This document shows positions 11,741 to 23,660 of a DNA stretch of 64,000 bases, one piece after another; position 1 is the first letter of the stretch; each line of letters starts with the position of its first letter. This DNA is from Ignelater luminosus (lineage: Eukaryota; Arthropoda; Insecta; Coleoptera; Elateridae), in contig VTPC01001656.1 of NCBI GenBank assembly GCA_011009095.1, positions 18,008-82,007 on the forward strand, written 5' to 3'. A program made the position numbers and the translations under genes. The notes beneath the pieces are model-generated. The model saw nothing but the letters and a program-made list of their open reading frames with translations, had not been told where the DNA came from and did not search any database.

Positions 11741-13375
11741 GGCGCTAAGTTGTGGCGCCTATACCAGAATTTCTTAAGGTGCCTCGTGTGGTAAACAGGA
11801 TGATGCGTGGTACTTTTAATGCCAATTTCAGTTGTGTTACTCGCTACCGTGCAGAGCTTATAGCAGGTTACCTCATTATATTTAGTACTTAGTTTTGTAT
11901 CATTGTGGAAGTTGTTGGCATTCACAAAATTAAGTTGTTCTTACTACAAGAGTGAAAGGAAACAGATATAAGAAACGTTCTTTAAAATTACCTTAAAATC
12001 ACAAGACTTGGAGTTTTTTATTTGGTTAATTATCTACACCCAACCTAAACAGTATATTAGTGCGCTGCAGCTTTGGCCCAACTGAAGTTTGGGTTTGACT
12101 TTTTTTATTTTATTTTCTCTATGAGATTTAAGTTTAATTAATCTTTTCTTACTTAATTAGTCGATAAAAATATTTCTTCAGACGTTGTATTCGGATTAAC
12201 TCGAGACAGTTTCTAATCTTCTGCTTACCGAATACATCTACAGGCCAATGATAATCTTTCAATGTTTGCTTAAATAAAATTATTGTCTATGTTATGACTC
12301 CACCAACCAAGCTTTGGCTGCTCTGTATAGTTTGACTGTAAGACCGTATCTCACACAGTTTCTAAATCTTCTTTGAAACATTGACTAGTATCTCCTGGTG
12401 TGAATTTTCTAAGATTTACAAACAACTCGATTTTCCATTCTTTTTACATTAGATGCATAACCAAGTTCTGAAAAAAAATTTAGCACCTTTTGGGCGTACA
12501 AGTTCTTCTCAATTGAAATGATTGGAGTTTAAGTTAAGCAGTTGTGGCTTATCGTTTTCTACTTATAGTTTGCGAATTTACTAATTAAGCAGTTTTTGCA
12601 ATAAAAAAGAACACTAGACTAGTTTTACCGGCACATTCTACAATTACAGTGTTTTTTACAATCATCTGATTGCGGAAGCCATGAGTAATTGTCCATAAAC
12701 GCACGACCAACCGTACCCGAATTAAGTAAGTAAAATATGTTTGTCTTAAAGTTACAAAACTGAGAGTAACTATGCAAAAATTAATATTTTTAAGTGTATT
12801 TTTAAATTTTTAAAACAAAAGTTCCAGTGTTGCTTTATCTACATAAAAACGAAGCAAAAACATTTGCTAAAAGTAGCGTAAGTTAGTCAGTAAGCGGTTC
12901 AAAGTATTTATGGTAAACATCTAACGGGGTCATCATGAATTAGCTTCCACAGTCTGAAATCACACACAATGGTTTTCGGGTATGCTCTGGGAACGACGTC
13001 TAATCAAGAGTGGAGTTCATTGCTTTTTTTCAGTCATCCATTATTCTCTGGAGCTAGAAGTCAAAGCTGAGCAAAATGGGAATTTTCTCACACACAGACC
13101 TACAAAGGAATATCATAATCGCGTGATAACCATGTAATAGAAGACAAAGTTATAACGAAAAACATTTTCATTTGAAAACAATATTTACCTGGAAGTAACA
13201 TCTTCTTATACGTATAACTATAAACTCCACTACACGTTTTTACAACCCCAACTTTAAGTACGCCAAACGGTTTCTTAAAAACAAAGCAAATTAGTAGTTT
13301 TGTGAAGCAGTTACAATCCTTCTATTTATCAGTGGGTGTAGATCACTTTCTGGAAGTACCTACTAAGATAACTAT
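11741..13375. other. AT-rich stretch, nothing recognised
   Basis: No protein motif was seen on either strand. It separates the tandem repeat from the Jockey-like relic that begins near 13,376. Confidence 0.4.
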
Positions 13376-14063
13376 CGGGGCTGCTGAAGCAGGTATCTCT
13401 GAAACAGGTTGCATGGTGGAACCCGAAAGTTGAATTGTTAGTCAAAAATGAAAAGCGTGCCTTGAACCAATTTTATGCTAATTTAATCACAGAAGTTAAG
13501 GACCTAGCTTCTGCGGCGAATTAACGTCCTATTTCCCTCATGTGCTGTATGGGTAAGCTTACAGAAAAAATAGTGAATTTTAAATTGATATGACAGCTGG
13601 AAAATCAAAATTTACTATCATCATTCCAGATGGGCTTTAAGCAAAACAGATCCATTGTCAATTAGATGGTCCAGATTGAAGGCGTTATCACAAATGATTT
13701 TGAGCAACGCATGCACACAACAGCTGTATTGTTTCTTTTAAAGACATTCCAATACCTAAAAACTTCAATAATGGTGTATGACAGGGCATCTTCCCTGAAG
13801 AGTTTTTTTTGACCCACTGCAGGTTTTTTGAGAATGTTGGTGATACTGTTTCATCAAATCTTCCTGTATTTAGAGGAACCCCTCGGGACTTCACGCTAAG
13901 TGTCACATTGTTTTCAGTGAAATTTAATAAAATAATTGAGTGTATCTATCAGATAGTTTTTGTTGCTACAGCAAGCAGTCTCAAGCTTTCCACAAACATG
14001 TTCAATGCATTTATGCAAATTACGATCACTCCACAACAATCCTTTGTTGCGTTTAAGAGATAG
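13376..14063 (+). pseudogene. Jockey-clade LINE reverse transcriptase relic
   Basis: Plus-strand translation gives WWNPKVELLVKNEKRALNQF just upstream of the RT, the PWWN pre-RT motif typical of Jockey. Next come RPISLMCCMGKLTEKIV (RPISLL..lgKi.E) and SSFQMGFKQNRSIVN (the QfGFR block). After a frame change comes LPVFRGTPRDFTLSVTLFSV, the counterpart of GVPQGSVLSPTLF. The frame ends at 14,063 just after the position of the YADD block, which is degraded. Internal stops and a frameshift near 13,800 show decay. The endonuclease, ORF1 and C-terminal part are absent, so the relic is truncated at both ends. Confidence 0.82.
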
Positions 14064-16770
14064 CGCTATAGAATGCAGACATACCACAAAACTCCTTGAT
14101 TTGACTTCACTTCAGTTATAACGTACTCTCCACCGTCCGCTAATCGTAGTCTTAATCTTTGTAAACAGGTTTTCTCACTCGCTTTTGTTTGCCGTCACTT
14201 AAAGGTATCGTCCCGGTTTCTACTCTCGTTTCACTAACTAACAAAGCTTTTTAAAAATCTAAAGAAATATAGCTTTATCTGATCTTAACAAGAAAAAAGG
14301 AACAAAATCGGTTGCCATGGTAATTAGAGAATGCTTAAGTTTAATAACGAGAGCAGAAACTGACTCGTTATCATTAGAAAATGGCCTTTAAGCAAATAGC
14401 AAGTCAATAACAAAATAGTACTCTAATCTCTACAGATGAATTAAGGACAGAAAGAGGGATTGACAGTGCATTCAGTCATAATAGAACTGTCTTCTTCTCG
14501 CAAAGATCTATACTATGTGGCAGAAACTACTTAAAATATCGCCTGCGTCGTATCTTCCCAATAACTGTTTAGTGCGTATCGTGGGAATCTTATTTGAGAT
14601 GTAAAGGATCCAGCGCAGCATCTCGCTGATCGCAACAAGCTTCAACGAAAACTAGCTATTTGTTGTTTAATATCCTGGTATCAAAAAGGCTATCGTTTAT
14701 CGTGATCTTGTGTGGATCTAGCCTTGTTCTAGTTGTTCACGCAATAGTAGAACACTTGATTTGACTAGTTGACTCCTGTTTACCGTTCATGGGAATTTTG
14801 TATCGTACCTACGTCTATTATCCTAACTGTGGTAAAACTGGAGGGACCTTATCGTTAGAGTCAATTTTTGAACCGACGTGTTAGCATAACGTCGTGCTTT
14901 AGGTTATTTAGATATTTAAATTACAGGTTAAATAAATTCTGGAAATAACGCTTTCATTTAGTTTGAAAATTTCGCATTAGAAGACCATTTTCGACTCCAA
15001 AGCAGTATTGACAAGTTGTATTTTTTACTTCAACTACCGATGTGAGCAAATATATAAGTGCATGTACCGTAATAAATCATTTGTGTAGCGAAAGCATAAA
15101 GGAATTTCAGAATACCAAGTAAGTCAAGTGATACTGTGTTGCGGATGTGCTGTCCATAAGGCTTTGTTTCCATGGGTTACAAATTCTTGTTTTTCGTGTA
15201 ACACTTCACTTAGTCGACACTGTGACTCAAATGAGGTCATAAATCACTTACAATGCAGTATTGCTATGATTACTGAATGATTCTTTCACTGATGATGCAA
15301 TTAAGTGCTTCCAAGACACAAGTTAAGATTTCTACTCTTCTATCCTAACTAGAACAGATCAAATAGTGCACCAGAGTATCTTGAGGAAGCCACTCAAATC
15401 AGTTTATTAATCAATTCAATAGCAGCAAGATTGTCAACATTCTCATCAGAGTCTTCTTTGACTTGTTATTCATCGTCTTTCTTTTGGTTGTTTTTTTGCA
15501 CGTCATGATATCTCGAACTAGAGGAAAATATTTGTAGTTGTCTAAGTAAGCCCGTAGGATTTCCGTGAGGTGTAAGCTAAAAAGGCGAGGTTTACATCAT
15601 TTCTTGAAGCTGGTGTATAGGGAAGCGAGTGTTTTTGGCAAATGCATCATGATGTAAAGAGCAGCCGCCCTTACCAAGAGTTCGACAAGCATTTCAAGTT
15701 GGTACAGGTCTCTAAAGATTGAAGTTCTGAGTACTTCAAGATATCTTATCATTTCCAGACCTACTCTCAAAGTGTGCCAAAACAAAACAGCATCAGTAAG
15801 TGAAATAAAATTCAGGTGATGCTTTTGAATTTGTTCACAGATTCAGTACATTAAGTACCATAAATCTAGCTGTGAAGCGTTTAAGAATCAATAGTGTAAC
15901 TGTTCACGACGCAGCCAAAGAAGGTACAGAAATCCTATCAAAAATGAGTTTTTGCCTCTCCATGCGCTGCTCAATAAAGTAAGCTGGTATGCAGCGGCGC
16001 TTTGTTTCAGGTCAAGACTAACCATGCATAATACAAGCGACTAGAATTTTCTCTAGAAAAGTTTCATGTGTTGGACACATTTGAGGCCGATGTCTATTCC
16101 ATTGAGCACAGCTTCCGCTAGGAATTATACAGTTCTTGCTTCTTTGGAGCATTTCTCAGGTAATGTGTTGTGTTCTTTGAAAAAAGTTGAGTTTTGCTAT
16201 ATAATAGTTAAATAGCGCTTTCCGTTCTGGAAGTCTTACTTCATTAATTAAGTCCGCCCCTTATATTTATAAAGTTTGTAAGTAAAAGAAAATATTCCTC
16301 CTATTTTAGAAATCGAATGGTCGTCTGCAAATATAAAATAGAATGAAGTCCCGAAGGGTCCTCTCATTTGATCCGTATCGCTGAGTAAAGTACCGTGTGC
16401 GTAGGTCGCATTTCCGTTGTAGATAAGATTTTACATACCGCTTCAAATCGTTCCTTAGCACGAGAATTTGTTACAGAAAGTAGATCTTCTAGTGCAGTGA
16501 TCAAATTCCACTTAAGAAATCCGAGTTGATAATTATCTTATTTTGAAATATTATTTATTGAGCTCACCGGAAGAAGTTCTTCGAGATTTGTTAGCATTTT
16601 AACAGACAAGAATTTAAATCAATTGTCCGATATTAAAAGTCCAGGTGGCGCCGCGTGCATGACTAGACACGTTCATGTGCGTAGTAGTAGAGTTTGGAGC
16701 GTTGTTGTGCTCACGACTTACTAGCTTTCGGGAAGCAAACAAACATGGCGTATATAATCGCAAAGTATTC
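14064..16770. other. Stretch without recognisable genes
   Basis: A 63-codon minus-strand frame at 15,597-15,785 lies within a slightly richer block (about 15,400-16,160), but no family is recognised. The rest is AT-rich. Confidence 0.4.
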
Positions 16771-16779
16771 AAAGTGTGA

Positions 16780-17292
16780 GGTGCATGGAGTTCAGACCTT
16801 TGCAAGAGGAAGAAGTTAATTAGAGCAAAATTCATTGTAGATTACAGGGCGTTTATAGCCCAAACGTTTTAAGCCGAAAATAAGTCCGTGTTTGGTGCAA
16901 AAATTTTGAAGCTGGACAAACGAGAGCTGAATGATGATCTGGAGAAGAAAAGAGGCGGACCAAAGATGACAATTTTACAATTGTCGAACGTTTGATTAGG
17001 GAAGATCGTCCCAATAAAGTTCGTAAAATTGCTTAAATAACTGGCACTCCTGAAATCATATACGACTTAAGCTTCCTCAAGTCTCGGCTTGCTGAATGCC
17101 GAAAATGCACTCCGATAAACAAAAAACCAATCAAATGAATGTTTCACTTCAAAATCTCAGCCGATACCAACAGAAAGGAAATTATTTCATTTCATTCATG
17201 ATTACCAGAGATGAAACCTGGGTTTATGAATTCACCACAAAGACAAAACAACAGTCCATGATATGGGAACATCCAACTTACACAGTTTAAAA
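16780..17292 (+). pseudogene. mariner transposase relic, N-terminal and first catalytic part
   Basis: The relic starts at an ATG near 16,786 with MEFRPLQEEE, close to the usual mariner MEFR start. It continues in shifted frames through a helix-turn-helix region (IVERLIREDRPNKVRKIA, about 16,984-17,035) and VSACWVPKMHSDKQKTNQ (the ARWVPr.Lt..qK linker). A 64-codon frame then contains TRDETWVYEF and KTKQQSMIWE, the block around the first catalytic Asp (TGDETW, with the Gly replaced). It stops at about 17,290, so the second and third acidic residues of the DD34D triad are missing. Several frameshifts are present. It abuts the 3' side of a minus-strand LINE. Confidence 0.88.
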
Positions 17293-17334
17293 TAAAATTA
17301 AAACGCAATCATCTGCCCCTATTTGTTTCTTCTT

Positions 17335-18125
17335 TTGTTGAAATTTATCACATCTTCTATTGCGCATTGCTGCCTAACTTCCCCGTACCTTACTCTATAT
17401 CTTCTTGTTTTTTCTATAATTATTCTCAGTGTCTTCATTTCTGTTGTTCAAAGTAACTGTTTTGTTTTGCTTGTATGAGCTGAGGTGTTAGCTGCATATG
17501 TCAAGACAGGTCTAACTATCGTCTTGTAGATCTTTACTTTACTTTCAAGGCTTAGGTATTTGTTTCTGCAGGTAATATCTCTTAGGTATCTGGATATACG
17601 AGCTCATTTCATCGCTTGTTCTCTTACGTCTTTGTATGTGAGAGGTCGCTAGATACATCGATTCTTAGATATCGGAATTCCATGACTTGTTCGATCATTT
17701 GCTCTTCGATTTCCAGCTTGCACCTGATAGGTTCAATTGATATCATCATTGAATTTGATTTGTTTGTTGATACTACCATGTTATATGTTTTTGCTGTTAT
17801 TATCAGTCGATGGAGTAGTCTTTGTAGATTGTCTTCAGTGTTTGCTATTAATATTGCGCCATCCGCATAGCATATTATGTTTATTTTCTTGTTATTCATC
17901 TTGTATCCCTTCAGTGTTTTTGTGCTGTCTATTAGTTTGTCCATTACTAAGTTGAACATAACTGAACTTAGCGAATCTCCTTAGTGTATACGCCCTATAT
18001 ACTTGATTTCGCGTGTGAATTTGCTTCCAACTTGGAGTTTTGTTTCTTCAAACAATAATACAGTTTTAAAATATGGTGAAGTTATCTAGAGCTTTTGATA
18101 TAATCAGTCAGCTGCGAAGATCATG
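17335..18125 (-). pseudogene. LINE reverse transcriptase, catalytic half and thumb
   Basis: The minus strand from about 18,060 gives GDSLSSVMFNLVMDKLI (QGDsLSpvLFn block), then NIICYADGAILIANTEDNLQ with YADD changed to YADG, and further on EQVMEFRYLRIDVSS (FkYLG). From about 17,640 down it continues in broken frames as RNKYLSLESKVKIYKTIVRP, then VLTYAANTS, the thumb. This resembles RTE-like insect LINEs. The loss of the second catalytic Asp and the stops show it is dead. The 5' half of a similar element lies at 20,712-22,060 on the same strand; the two may be one copy split by later DNA, which is an inference. Confidence 0.85.
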
Positions 18126-20590
18126 AAATATTTTAGAGTCGTCTAAGCACTGAACAGTTTGTTTATTTTATCCTTGGTTATCATTCAAAATGAACGTTTA
18201 AAATTAAAGAATCGTTCTTTGTCTAATAAAAATTTGAAAAGCCGGAAGGATAGTACAGAGCTCGTTAATGCAGATCTATTTTATTGTTTATTTGCATTGG
18301 TCAAATGCAAACGAGTTGTTTTTGTTTAAGTTGAATTTATTAAAGCAGATAAATACTTTTTTGTGTCACGAATTATTTTATTATTTTATTTGCAGTAAAC
18401 ATGTTAGGCTATATTTTTGCGCTTGGATGTTTTGTTTGAAGCAATTACAGATATACAAGGTAATTGTGAACAGCAGCGAGTTGGCCCAGCAGAAGCCGTA
18501 GTCTAGGCCGTTACAAAACATCTATCTATTACTAAAGAAAGCTTAGATGTGCCGTGCGTATCTCTTAAGCAAACAAAAGGTATTAATCATCTTTTAAATT
18601 TACTAAGGTCCTTAGTAGTTGGTTTACGACGAGACCTTGTTACACTAGAAAGTCTTTATCTTTAACTGGCGCCCATTGTTTATGACGTTTTCTCTATTTT
18701 GTCTGTTAAAAGTGAGCTGATACCTAGCTTTGTCGTCGAATCCACCCGTCTTCGACTCTCCGAGCTAGCCAAGTGGCACATAGATTGATAGATGTGTATC
18801 GTAGATGCGTCACTAAATTTATGGAACAAAGATTTGTTAGAAAGCCACTGGGAGATCTATACGTTTTGAAATATCTGAAAAAGGAAAATCATCAAGTTAG
18901 TCAAAGCTAGAAAAATTCAGGGCGAGCCTTACAACCTTTTTATGGTATCTATCAGTTTCTGTATGTTCAAAGTGTGCGGAAACGATCCTCCTGTACTGCA
19001 GATTTGGGTTCATTGCAAAATCCTCAAAATTACAATCTCTATTTTGAAAAATAAACTTAGACAAGATACTCCGCGGCAATTCTTTCTAAGGGTCCTTAAA
19101 CTATCCAAAGTGGTTTGTGTTAAATATAATTTGCCTTTCTACCATACGCTCTATATTTGACTTTTGGCTTGTAAAAATTATTTTAAGCACTGGCCATGTG
19201 AAAATAGTAATCACTGAACGAAATAGTGAACCACAACTGAAACAGACACAAACATTATTGCATAGATTTAGATTCACTCTCTAAAGAGAAAACTAAACGT
19301 CAACAATAAGGTAATTGTGTTCGAAAATGCTAACAGTAAGTTAAGAAAACGAAATGTAACTTGATTATTAATCTTATAATAAAATCAAGAAATAACTATG
19401 CAAATCCGACTCTTGGGGGCTGCTAATTTTGTTTAAACAGGAAACGATATTGTGATTCTTTCAACAAAACTCTCTAGAAAATTGTGTTAAGGATTGAAAA
19501 AGATGACGAACCGTTGGCGGTCCGTATAAATAAAATTAAATTGCACTCGTGCATTTCACTTAAGAAAAAAGGGCAATTCATCTTACATATAAAGAGAACT
19601 TAGTTTAGTAGATTGGTTAAATAAAAACGGAAATAAAATACGGGCACTAAAATCTTTTGTAGCTGTGAAACTCGATCTGTTCAGTTCGATTCTGAACAGG
19701 CGACTTACCATTTTTATAGGTCGCGTTTTTACAGGTCGGGTTTAACAGCTAACGGGGTTTTACTGTTCTAATTTTCAGGATCACGAGCGAGAGAATTGTC
19801 ACAAAAGTAGCAAAAGAAGGAAATGTAACGTGCAGCTCGTCTACGGTATCCGCTCGTTCGAGAAATATTTTCTTTTCAAAGTACGATTTTCTAATTTGGA
19901 TTAGTGCTTCATAGTAGTATCGGTTTTTATTTCCGCAATAAAACTCAAGTCCAAAATTTACTGATAAATCGATCGTTTATTAAATATTGGAAATGCCTAA
20001 ACCGATTCTTAATGTCAGCAACCGAATCCCATTATTTAGAAATATATACATTGCGGTCGGAATGTAGTACAGTTGACGTTAGACGTTTAAATCATTTTTA
20101 AAGTTATAAACGTCAAATTCACTTTGCGAAAACCAGAACGAGGCGCTTTTACCGGAATTTCTTTTATAAACTCTATTAAAGTTACAATTTCAAGTTGCAA
20201 TCGTTGTTTCCCAAATGTCATACAAAAACTTTCTTGTGTCCGTCTTTTTATATAGCAAATACAATCTTTGTAACTCTATTTATAATTCTTTTTCTTTGTA
20301 GAATAGATACCTCTAGTAAACGCGAGCGACATCAACCCTTATTTCCTTCCTCCTGGCATAAAATCCATAAATACGTTATTGTGTAGCACGTCCAGGATAC
20401 TTTAAAATGTAATACTACTTAGCGTATCTAGACTTGAGAAACTTTAAATTAAATAATATCTGATTAACGATCTTATTCTAGAAATTAATAATCATTAAAC
20501 CATGTTTGTTCCTTATTATATTGATGCTTAGATAATTAAACAAATAAATAGAAAGAAATTGCATTATAACAAGTGATAAAACTTTATTTG
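18126..20590. other. Stretch without recognisable genes, between two LINE halves
   Basis: Only short open frames occur. A small perfect stem (CTGTTCAG...CTGAACAG, about 19,676-19,698) is visible. If the flanking LINE halves belong to one copy, this block plus the repeat at 20,591 would be a later insertion. No TSD was found to prove that. Confidence 0.35.
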
Positions 20591-20716
20591 CAATTATGCT
20601 TATAATTGCATAGCCAGAGTTCGACATTGATCAAATTGTGACAACTGGCCACCTTTGTTGAGTTTTATAATGTTTGCCCATAATGGTTCAAAGCCTGATA
20701 AACAAACGTAAAAAGA
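20591..20716. repeat. Dispersed direct repeat, copy A
   Basis: About 126 bp align to 23,534-23,660 in the same orientation with roughly three quarters identity by eye. Shared blocks include GCTTATAATTG, AGCCAGAGTTCGACATT, and a CAAACGTAAAAA-like block at the 3' end. It has no coding potential. It lies directly at the broken 3' edge of the LINE at 20,712. Confidence 0.7.
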
Positions 20717-22060
20717 GAAGTTTCGAGAAGTATTCCCTTCAACATTCCATAACACTTTCTCTCTCTCTCTCTCTCTCTCTAAGCACTTTACCTTCTTTGT
20801 TCAGTATCTACTTAATAGGGCACTCTTTAGGTTGTCTAATCCTTTTTAGAGCTTTATAGAACAGCTTTTTATTTTCACTAAAGTCTTCTTCCACAAAATT
20901 GCCAAATTCCTCCCACTCTGCACGTTTTGCTTTTTTTATCAAGCCTTTTACTTTGATCCTGTGGTCTTTGTAAAGTTGATGTGTCACTGTTGATTTATTA
21001 CTGAGGTACATTTTCCACAATCTTTTCTTTTCCTTTACTTCATTTTTGATTTCTTTACACCACCATTTTGTAGCTTTCACATTTTCCCCTCCACACTTTA
21101 TTTTGCCGCACACCTCCGCTGCTGCCTCGAAAATTACGTTTTTGAAGTAACTCCAAGTTTCCTCCACATCATTCGTATTAATTCTTTCTCCTAGTACATC
21201 AATGTTTTCGCTTAAAAGTTTCTGTAGCGCTCCTGATTTTCCAACTCGGCTAGCATGATCTTCTCCAGCAACTTCCTTTTACTTCTTCCTTTCCTCCTTA
21301 TCACTGGTTTCGCGACTGCCCTTCGCAATATAGGAGATGGTGATTGGCCCCTATTTCTGGCCCTCTTATCATTCTCGCGCCTCTGCACCTCGGCAACTTG
21401 CTCTTCCTAACTATAATGTAGTGGATGATCGACTTCTTATCTCCTGAGGGCTCCACTCTGGTGAATGCGTGGATGTCCTTATGTGGTAGCATGTTATGGT
21501 GTTCGTTATGGTCAAATTATTTGCTATACAGAACTGTAGCAGTTTAACAGCATTATTGTTCCTGTGTTCTTCCTCATGTTTTCCTATTACACCCTCAGCG
21601 TCTTCAGGCTTTGCACCTACCTTTTACGTTGAGGTTCCCCAATAGTATTATGTCATTCGTTGTGATACCATCAAAAGTGTTCTGAAGCTGATCATAAAAA
21701 TTGTCTTTCGCTTCCAGCGAGTCGTCTTCGTTGGGCGCATAAGCTACTGAAAGAGTTACTTCAGCTTTCCCTTCCTTCACTGTTAACCACATAATTCTCT
21801 CACTCGCGTACTTCCAGTTTAATTTATTACACACTTCATCTTTATAGATCAAGAAACCTACTCCAGCACCTGCTCTCTTGTCTCTTCAGAGTACATCAGC
21901 ATACATCTGTCTTTAACTGTTTCGCAGCTTTGCTCCTTCTTTCTGGTCTCTGTTATAGCCAGAATTTCCTGTTAGGCTCCTAACAATTCAAGTTCCGATT
22001 TCGTCGCCAGGTCAATGATTGTTTAGACAGTCCGGCTTCTTTCCTTTGTTTTCTTTTAAT
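20712..22060 (-). pseudogene. LINE endonuclease and linker half (RTE-like)
   Basis: The minus strand from about 22,030 encodes an APE-type endonuclease in pieces: AITETRKKEQ (the SETKKKG motif), GVGFLIYKDE, SERIMWLTVKEG, SVAYAPNEDD, and DIILLGNLNVKGR, where the catalytic Asp of GDFN is Asn. Then come a FTRVEPSGDKKSIIHYIIVR segment (the Tw.rp...S.IDYiivr block) and GPEIGANHHLL (the SDHyll block, degraded). A 119-codon frame at 20,808-21,167 is the linker (KWWCKEIKNEVKEKKRLW). Past a stop it reads through the CT microsatellite to REYFSKLL near 20,712, the usual lead-in to the RT. The RT does not follow here. Confidence 0.85.
20759..20780. repeat. (CT)n microsatellite inside LINE coding sequence
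   Basis: A pure CT run of about 22 bp. On the minus strand it reads GAG AGA and so encodes alternating Glu-Arg within the LINE frame: KEGKVL precedes it and REYFSKLL follows in the expected place. Confidence 0.85.
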
Positions 22061-23533
22061 CGGTTTGCACTATTCGGGGATACAACAGATTATTTTATTT
22101 ATTATTATTATCCTTCCTATTTTTTTTAGTCGGTAGTCTAACTGGGTATTTGCTGGGGTGCCTGCAGCTTTTCCGGTTTGGGGATAGGATTCCCTCCTCT
22201 CTCTTAGATGATCATAATTAGAGACTAAATAAAATTTAAAGACCTCATCGAATGAATAATCGATTATTGAGTTTCTGGCATCAGCATACACCTAAGACTA
22301 ACCAACCCTCAAAGAAATACAACCATAAAAACCCAACCCTCTAGGACTATGGTGCCTGAGACCGAAAACCGCAAACGAACCCCGTATCTACATAACCCTA
22401 CCCAGATAAATAAAAATATTAATGAAAACGCGCAAAATAGCTAGAGGGTGTCACATATAACTACCAGAAGGGGAAGTTATCATTTCGAAACAATGAAATT
22501 TAGTTCGAAAACAACTGGGGAGTAGAAAAATTCGTAGGAAGACCAAAGGGGTACTTACGCACTTACGCAAAGTACAGATCGCACTAAAAGCAACACTCAA
22601 ACCAGCTTCTACTCTAAGGTAAACGAATATGACCATAACCACTAGCTACCAACCAGCCGGCGTCACTCGAACATCCAAAGGTGACAAGGAAACATGACGT
22701 ACAGAAACTTGAAACTTCTCCAGGAACCCACTAAGGATTTTCAAGTGGAAACACAAAGCTAATGAAGGTCTGCATGATAAGCGCCCCTAAATCGGTCGCT
22801 CCAGCGCCCTATCAACCATCCTAGCTTTAATATCGACCATAAACCCCTATAATATAGCAGATGACTAAATCCTTCTACTCTAACTCCAACAAAACTACAA
22901 AGGCCTCAAAAATAAAACTCTAATAGAACGGATCTAAATGGTACACACCCCCTCTAACACAAGGTTTCACAATGTTTCCACCAGGAAACAACAATAAAAC
23001 GACGAAATCTTCTAATGAATCTAAACAAAACTTCAACGGAAGCGTAATCAACTTTGCAATATAACTTTGAAGCTACAACTAAATAACTTGTACGAATCTC
23101 AGTCATTTAAAATTTTCCCCTCTTCCACTTAAAATAGCCGGAGGCTTTAGGGCCCCGCGGAAATCTTTCTAAACTAACAAATAACCTCCTATTAGCAACC
23201 TAAACTAATACTACCTAGTGTCAAACGAATCACCTGGAGTACCTTCTCGAAAGATTTCTAAGAAGAATACACACCCATGTAGTTCATTTTAAATGGTTTG
23301 AAATGTTGAAATTGTTTGGTTGACTTTTCACCAGTGTGTTTTTTCATTGATTCTGCCAAATAACAAGAGTGTGACTTGTAGTACGGGCTTTCCAGCTTCC
23401 CTGTAATTGTTTTGCTTTGTTTGTTTAATTTGTTTTAAGAAGTAAATGGCGCCTATCCAAACAACTAGCAATTGTTGTTTTTGGCTAGGAAATTCAAATT
23501 GGAGAATTGATACTGGTAAGCTGCCTGTATCTG
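22061..23533. other. C/A-rich block of unusual composition
   Basis: From about 22,280 to 23,270 the plus strand is poor in G and rich in C and A (runs such as ACCAACCCTC, CCCTACCC and CCCCCTCT), unlike the AT-rich flanks. The longest open frame is 63 codons (22,451-22,642, minus) with no recognised motif. It lies just upstream of the LINE 5' edge on the LINE's strand. It could be 5' untranslated sequence of that element, another TE, or organelle-derived DNA; I could match none of these. Confidence 0.35.
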
Positions 23534-23660
23534 TAGTTGTGCTTATAATTGTAAAGCCAGAGTTCGACATTAATCAGATTGTGACCACTGGTCACTTTTG
23601 TCGAATTTCATAACGGTTGATCATAATTACTCAAATCTCGACAAACCAACGTAAAAACAA
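23534..23660. repeat. Dispersed direct repeat, copy B
   Basis: Second copy of the repeat at 20,591-20,716, same orientation. It contains a 15-nt near-palindrome, GTGACCACTGGTCAC, at about 23,581-23,595 that is less perfect in copy A. It is non-coding. Confidence 0.7.

Noticed and set aside
22280-23270. Nuclear copy of mitochondrial DNA
   Set aside because: The composition is skewed, but no mitochondrial protein or rRNA segment was recognised in any frame.
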